Position numbers and translations under genes: made by a program
Assembly: GCA_947044405.1 (NCBI GenBank)
Contig: CAMRHE010000012.1
Span: forward strand, 9,420,001-9,484,000
Direction of reading: 5' to 3'
DNA length: 64,000 nucleotides
From: Leptodactylus fallax
Lineage: Eukaryota; Chordata; Amphibia; Anura; Leptodactylidae
Shown here: positions 58,611 through 64,000 of the stretch, piece by piece
Layout of the letters: each line of letters begins with the position of its first letter
Position numbering within the stretch: position 1 is the first letter of the stretch
Notes under the pieces: model-generated
Databases searched by the model: none
The model's input: only the letters and a program-made list of their open reading frames with translations
What the model was told of the DNA's origin: nothing

Positions 58611-59381
58611 CAGACCCGTTCTCATGTGTCTCACCTCCAGGACACTGTCCTCTCCCAATGCCAGGTGGTTAATGACATGCAGCGCCATTTAGAGGACTTG
58701 GACAACCGGGGCAGGCGCAATAATATCAGAGTCAGGGGGCTGCCTGAGGCTACCCAGGAGGAGGATTTACATGCTACCTTGGGGGAGGTTTTCAACTCCA
58801 TCTTGCAGGAACCACCTACGCATAAAATTAAACTGGATAGAGCGCACAGGGCCCTGCGTCCCAAGGGATCTGGCCCCACCCCGCGTGATGTTATTTGCTG
58901 CGTACACGATTATGCATTGAAGGAAACCATCCTTTCCAAGGCCCGTCGTCTTAAAGACTTTGAATTTGAAGGAGCCAAGATTCAACTTTATCAGGATCTT
59001 TCTTGCATTACGCTACAGAAAAGGAGATATCTGCGCCCTCTGCTACAGCTTCTGTGCGACCGGCAAATACCGTATCGCTGGGGATTCCCCTTTTCTTTGA
59101 CAGCTAGGCACAATGGACGCTCTGCTACCCTGCGGTTCTATGCAGACCTGGAGCCATTTTGCACTGCTATGGATATTCCTCTCCCTGACCTACAGAACTG
59201 GGAACTGATTGCTCTGCCACCACCGCCTCCCCCGGTCTGGACGGTCCAGAACCCGGCTAGACGCCAGCAACGTTCTTCCAGAAGATCAAGGGTGGAACCC
59301 CCCCCCCCCCCCCGTGATTTTATCTTTTTTTTTCTCGGCCCTCCTAGTTTCTGGGAGGAATATGTCTACTTTGCTCACTAG
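58611..59381 (+). pseudogene. L1-type ORF1 protein, N-terminally truncated
   Basis: The frame is open from the insertion point with no genuine start codon: first the end of a coiled coil (QVVNDMQRHLEDLDNRGRRN), then the RNA-binding RRM-like domain (NIRVRGLPE, DRAHRALRPKG, ICCVHDYALKETIL) and the C-terminal domain (KRRYLRPLLQLL, then YRWGFPFSL). The last part runs through a proline-coding C-run at 59297-59313, so the true end may differ. ORF1 proteins of this clade coat the element's RNA. The missing N-terminus means no functional trimer. Confidence 0.85.
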
Positions 59382-59984
59382 AGGGTTCTGTTGTTATTGC
59401 TGTTTATGTTTATACGCATTTTTCTTTTAATGGTCCCACTACTTTTTTGCATTTTACTTATGTTTCAGTTTGGGCGGTCGGGTGGGTTAGACTCCCCCCT
59501 TCCCCCCCCAGTGACTGACAGATGTTACTATCCTTAGGTCCCCAACTGTCTATTTTGATCTGCATATTGCTGATCCTCTCCCGCCTCCCACCCACTCCCC
59601 CCTCTACTGTGGGGGCTTCGTCCAGCTGTGGACCCACTGGTTGGGCCCCGGAAGGGTCATTTGTGGCCCTGACTTGGACATTTTTTTTTGCCCCCGGCCG
59701 GGAGATATAGTCCCGACCACTAGATTTAGTTTAATTGTGTTTTTTAAATATTTTTGTTTTTTATTTGTTATGCCTCGTCCTTTTGTGTGTCTTTTGTCTC
59801 TTTCCCCTCCCCTTCTGTCCCTTCTCTTTTCTCCCCTTTTTCAGGTTCGGAGACTCGTTTGGCTACAGTGGCCTGGACCCTTCACCTTTATTTTTTTCAA
59901 GGCTTCCGACTCTCGATGGTTGGGTGAGATTTGCCTCTTCCTCATTTTTCCTTACGCTAGCTACAAACCCACTCTGTTTTCTCT
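59382..59984 (+). other. inter-ORF spacer of the L1-type element
   Basis: T- and C-rich sequence of about 600 bp without a supported coding frame. Short frames (59522-60006) are by-products. Confidence 0.55.
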
Positions 59985-62900
59985 ATGGTTAAGTGCATTA
60001 CATTAAATGTCAAGGGCCTGGGCTCCAACTCAAAACGGCGAATGGTCCTGCGGGAGCTTCGCTCCCTACAGGCAGAGGTAGCTTTTCTCCAAGAGACCCA
60101 TTATGATCATACTGGCACGTTTAATTTTGCTCACCATTACTTCCCCTCCGCTTACTCGGCATATTGTAGTCGTAGGAGGGGGGGAGTAGCTATTCTGCTT
60201 TCTCGTACCTGCCCTATCACTGTTTCGGCCTCTCATTTAGATCCCCAGGGTCGATATATTATCCTAGAGGGGCTTTTACGCGGTCAACCTATCACTTTGT
60301 GTAACATATATGCCCCTAACTCTTCTCAGATTCCCTTCCTTAAACAGGTCCTGGGGAAATTGCAAATGTCTGAGGGATCTGCACTGTTACTGGGAGGAGA
60401 CTTTAATATGGCCTTTTCTGAAAATATGGATAGATTCACCCTCAATAATGATCCTCCTGGACCCTCGCAGACAAGACTAGCAAAGGAGTTTCGCTGCCTT
60501 GTACGGTCAGCTGCCCTCTATGACCTTTGGCGGGTGGACAATCCCTCTGCTCGCTCTTTTACATTTTACTCCCTCCCCCATAAAACCCACTCTAGAATAA
60601 ACTACTTTTTCGGTAACACATTAACCCTTCGCTTATTCAAGTCAGCTGACATAGGCCCCATATCCTGGTCCGATCACGCGCCCATACTGCTGACATTGTC
60701 TCCCTCCTGCCCTCCGACAAAACGTTGCCATTGGCGACTTAATGAATCCCTCCTTCATTCACGAGAGACCCAGGGTAAACTTCGTACCCACCTCCAAGAA
60801 TACTTTCGAGTTAATCTTGAGTCAGTCCCCGCTATATCTACACTGTGGGAGGCCCATAAGGCAGTAATGAGAGGTCACTGTATTGCACTGGGAACACAGG
60901 CCAAGAGAAATCGAAGGGTCAGAGAGGAGGCTTTAATTAGTAGGATCAGATCCCTAACCGAGAGACTAGCGTCACGACCCACAGTATCCTTGCTGCGTCA
61001 GTTGGTAGCTGCTAGGGCGGACCTCCGCGACCTCGCTACCCAGGCCACCCATCGCTTTCTCCTCTACAGCCGCCAGAGGTATTATGAGAGGGGAAATAAG
61101 GCCCATACACTCCTAGCCAGAACCCTGAGAGACCGCCGGGTTTCCTCTACGCCTCATGCTGTCCGAGATTCCCAGGGCACCCTACAACACCATCCCGACA
61201 CTATAGCGACCTTGTTTAGAGATTATTACACTACATTGTATAACCTTCCCTCGGCTGCTGGGAGAGGCCCCTCCGCTACAGAGACAAACTTGCAATCCTA
61301 TCTGACCTCCTGTCGGCTCCCGGTCCTCCCGCCCTCAGCTCTCTCTTCACTTAATGCTCCAATATTGGGCGAGGAGTTAACTGCCGTCTTGGAGGGTCTC
61401 CCTAATGGTAAAGCTCCGGGCCCTGATGGGTTCACTTATGCTTATTATAAAACTTTCCATTCTGATCTCCTCCCTCATATGTGTAAACTCTTCAACTCTT
61501 TTTTGGATGGAGCCCCGATCCCGCATACTATGCTGCACTCTCACATTTCCTTGGTCCCAAAGCCACATAAGGACCATCAGGAGTGTTCTAACTATCGTCC
61601 CATTGCCCTCCTGAATACAGACCTCAAACTATTTACAAAAATTTTGGCAAATAGGCTTGGCCTTTGGCTTCCGACTCTCATCCACAAGGACCAGGTGGGA
61701 TTTGTCCCCTGTCGCCAGGGAGGAGATAACACTAGAAGGGCAGTGGACTTGATTGATGTAGCTAACCGTTCTTCCACCCCCACTTTGCTTTTAAGTCTGG
61801 ACGCTGAGAAGGCCTTCGATCGCCTTGATTGGTCATTTATGATAGCCACCCTCGAGAGTTACGGGTTCTCGGGGGGCCTTCCTCACGGCCATAAGGGCTC
61901 TCTATTCCCGCCCCTCGGCAGTGGTCAAGCTACCTAATGCTTCCTCCCAACCTTTATCCATTCGTAATGGAACCCGTCAGGGATGCCCCTTGTCACCTTT
62001 AATATTTGCATTGTGTATTGAACCCCTGGCGGCCCAAATTAGATCTGCCTCAGATATCACCGGGGTATTTGTGAGGGATAGGGAATTTAAAATTAGTTTA
62101 TTCGCAGACGATGTCCTGTTGACCCTCACTAAACCCCATACCTCCCTCCCGAACCTTCTCCGAGTTTTAAAGGAATATGGAGTCCTATCGGGCTATAAGG
62201 TTAACCCTAGTAAAACGGAAGCCCTGCCTCTAAATATCCCAAGCGAGACTTTGCAGTTGCTTAAGACTAATTTTGCTTTCCAGTGGAGGGACCACTCATT
62301 ACGTTATTTGGGTGTCCAGTTATCCTCTTCATACCATACACTGTATTCAGTCAATTATCCTCACCTGTTTCATGAGCTCCGCTCTCTCCTAGATAAATGG
62401 CGTCCTCTCCATGTTTCTCTCCTAGGCCGTATAACTGCGGTTAAGATGACCCTCCTCCCCAAGCTTCTTTATTTCTTCTAAACCCTCCCAGTGGCAGTCC
62501 CTAGGTCCGAACTGAAATCACTACAGAAAGCAATCTTCCAATTTATATGGAAAGGCAAACGCCATCGCATTCCCCGATCAGTGATGCTGGTGGGTAAGTC
62601 GGACGGGGGACTGGGGGCTCCACACCTGATGCATTATTACTGGGCTGCTCATTTGCGGAGTATACCGTTTTGGGCGGCATCCCAGGCGCGCACGAAATGG
62701 GTGGAGATAGAGAAGCTTTGGCTAGCTCCTGTTCACCCCAATGCATATCTGTGGTCCTCCCTCCCCCCCCCCCCCCTACCCTCTACTCCGCTGCTAGGCC
62801 CTATCGGCTTTACCCGGTCTATCTGGAATACTTGTTCTAAGCTCTTTCGATTGGCCGCTCCGCACTCATCTATGATTTCCTTTTTATATAATCCACTCCT

Positions 62901-63798
62901 GCCAAGCGGACTCACCGCCGCTATGGTCAGGCCCTGGAGTGGGCTGGGTTTGTTCCACATAGCAGACTTGGTGGACCCGTCGACCTTGGAGCTCAGGTCT
63001 TTCGACTACCTCACTTCCATACAGCACTTGCCTACCTCAGAGTGGTTCCATTATCAGCAAATAGTCCATTTTGTTGTTTCCCAGTTTGGGTCCGCCCGGG
63101 TCTCCCTCCCCACAGGTTTTGAACGACTGTGTCGGGCAGGTACCTCCACTAGAGGCCTGATTTCAAATATTTATAGGCTCTTGACCTCTCAGGGGGGGCA
63201 GACCCCGGTGGCCCACAAATATATGACCCGGTGGTCTGGAACCCTGGGCACCCATATTCCGCACAGCCAGTGGCAGGTCATATGGTCCCGTGCAGCTAAA
63301 TCCTCTTCCTGTGTAACGTTTAGGGAAACGCAATACAAAATACTTATGCACTGGTATCATACCCCAGCTTTATTACATACTCTTAACCCCACTATTTCTT
63401 CTAGTTGTTGGCGATGCCGGGCAACACTTGGAACACTGTTTCATGTTTTTTGGGAATGCCCCTTAGTTCGCCCTTTCTGGCTCGAGGTTGAGAGGATGAC
63501 TCACATTCTTTTCATCCAGGGTATACCCCTGGATCCCATGGTTTATCTGCTTAATCTCCCGCCAAAAGGTCTCGGTAAAAATACATCTAAATTATTCCTT
63601 TACTTGTGTACCGCGGCCAAAACACTTATAGCACGCCATTGGAGAAAGGCTCTTCCCCCAGCAGTCTCAGAATTGATAGCCCGTCTGAAGGACATCCGCA
63701 GTCTGGAGTACTTGACCGCCTCCCTCAACCATACGGTAGAGGCATTTGAAGCAATTTGGTCCCACTGGGATTCCTACTGTGCCACACAGGGTCTCTGA
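59985..63798 (+). pseudogene. L1-type ORF2: endonuclease and reverse transcriptase (inactivated)
   Basis: The N-terminal AP-type endonuclease shows ITLNVKGLGS, AFLQETHY, NIYAPNSSQ, LLGGDFNM and SWSDHAPI. In the block usually reading SRIDY it reads SRINY, so a catalytic aspartate is changed. The reverse transcriptase shows NGKAPGPDGF, NYRPIALLN, LSLDAEKAFDRLDW (A), GTRQGCPLSPLIF (B), SLFADDVLL (C) and YLGVQLSS. A C-terminal zinc-like CWRCRATLGTLFHVFWEC follows. Lesions: a 1-base shift in the G6 run at 61871-61876, and an in-frame TAA at 62479-62481 at a place where glutamine would be expected from the family. Otherwise the frame is open, so the copy is fairly young. About 1,270 codons in total. 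Confidence 0.93.
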
Positions 63799-63985
63799 TG
63801 CCTGACTCCCAACTTTGTTTCTCCCCTTATTGTTTCTTTCCTTTGTCATGTTTTTTGTTTTCCCCCAAATTGAGTCTTTCTGTTGTTGTTTTCTCTGATG
63901 TAACAGATTATTTGCTTTACATTTGCCTTGTATTTCTTTTAAAAAACTTTTTCAATAAAAATTACAGTTTAAAAAAAAAAAAAAA
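63799..63985 (+). other. L1-type 3' UTR, poly-A signal and tail
   Basis: T-rich 3' UTR, AATAAA at 63954-63959, and an A-run from 63971. Confidence 0.85.
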
Positions 63986-64000
63986 AGAATACAATATAAA

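Larger units (their letters stand above)
58610..63985 (+). mobile_element. L1-type LINE, 5'-truncated, with target duplication
   Basis: The 14-bp sequence AGAATACAATATAA occurs at 58596-58609 and again at 63986-63999, directly after a poly-A tail. Removing the element restores the L2 frame (QYK). The element starts inside ORF1, so it is 5'-truncated, and includes ORF2, a short 3' UTR with AATAAA at 63954-63959 and about 15 As. Poly-A tail, long duplication and two-ORF layout are standard for L1-clade insertion by target-primed reverse transcription. Confidence 0.93.

Noticed and set aside
1..64000. tRNA, rRNA or other standard RNA genes
   Set aside because: None could be recognised by eye. 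Short tRNA-like words were not backed by a full cloverleaf.

Overview
The window looks like a transposon-rich piece of a vertebrate nuclear genome, most probably an amphibian (anuran). The evidence is the mixture of elements: L2/CR1-type and L1-type LINEs, a Penelope-like element, four Tc1 families, several non-autonomous hAT elements with 8-bp target duplications, TTAA-flanked palindromic MITEs and one decayed Ty3/gypsy element, all set in AT-rich unique DNA. There is no operon-like gene packing, no rRNA or tRNA gene was recognised, and no multi-exon host gene is evident. The assignment to frogs is inference from the repeat repertoire.

Layout. 1-4.9 kb: unique DNA, a minisatellite, a snapback repeat and a decayed Tc1 element (2027-3678). 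4.9-18.2 kb: a three-level nest. A minus-strand L2-type LINE (4920-18162) is split by a Penelope-like element (6281-16640), which is itself split by a 5.5-kb TTAA-flanked element (7218-12695). 18.2-24 kb: a Tc1-family element with an uninterrupted transposase (19434-21000, DD35E spacing) and a 2.3-kb non-autonomous hAT (21102-23389). 24.4-30 kb: a small possible membrane-protein ORF (24444-24716), a minisatellite and a second hAT (27773-29943) carrying a long palindrome. 30-46 kb: mostly unique DNA with several foldback MITEs and a broken Tc1 element (34020-35634). 46.6-51.7 kb: a Tc1 remnant, then a full-length Tc1 element (47357-51741) interrupted by a 2.8-kb hAT (47952-50722). 52.3-55.2 kb: a composite of repeat fragments and a minus-strand gypsy gag-protease with a 5' LTR. 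55.2-57.7 kb: unique DNA. 57.7-64 kb: an L2-type reverse transcriptase fragment interrupted by a 5'-truncated L1-type LINE (58610-63985), whose second target-site copy is the last thing in the window.

Only one transposase reads through intact (19807-20823). All other transposon genes carry frameshifts, stops, deletions or lost catalytic residues, so most elements are immobile copies. The insertion order can be read from the target duplications. The clearest points for follow-up are the self-verifying nested insertion, the hammerhead-like motifs at both ends of the Penelope element, the DD35E transposase, the modules shared between different hAT elements with splice-donor-like borders, and the small membrane-protein ORF.
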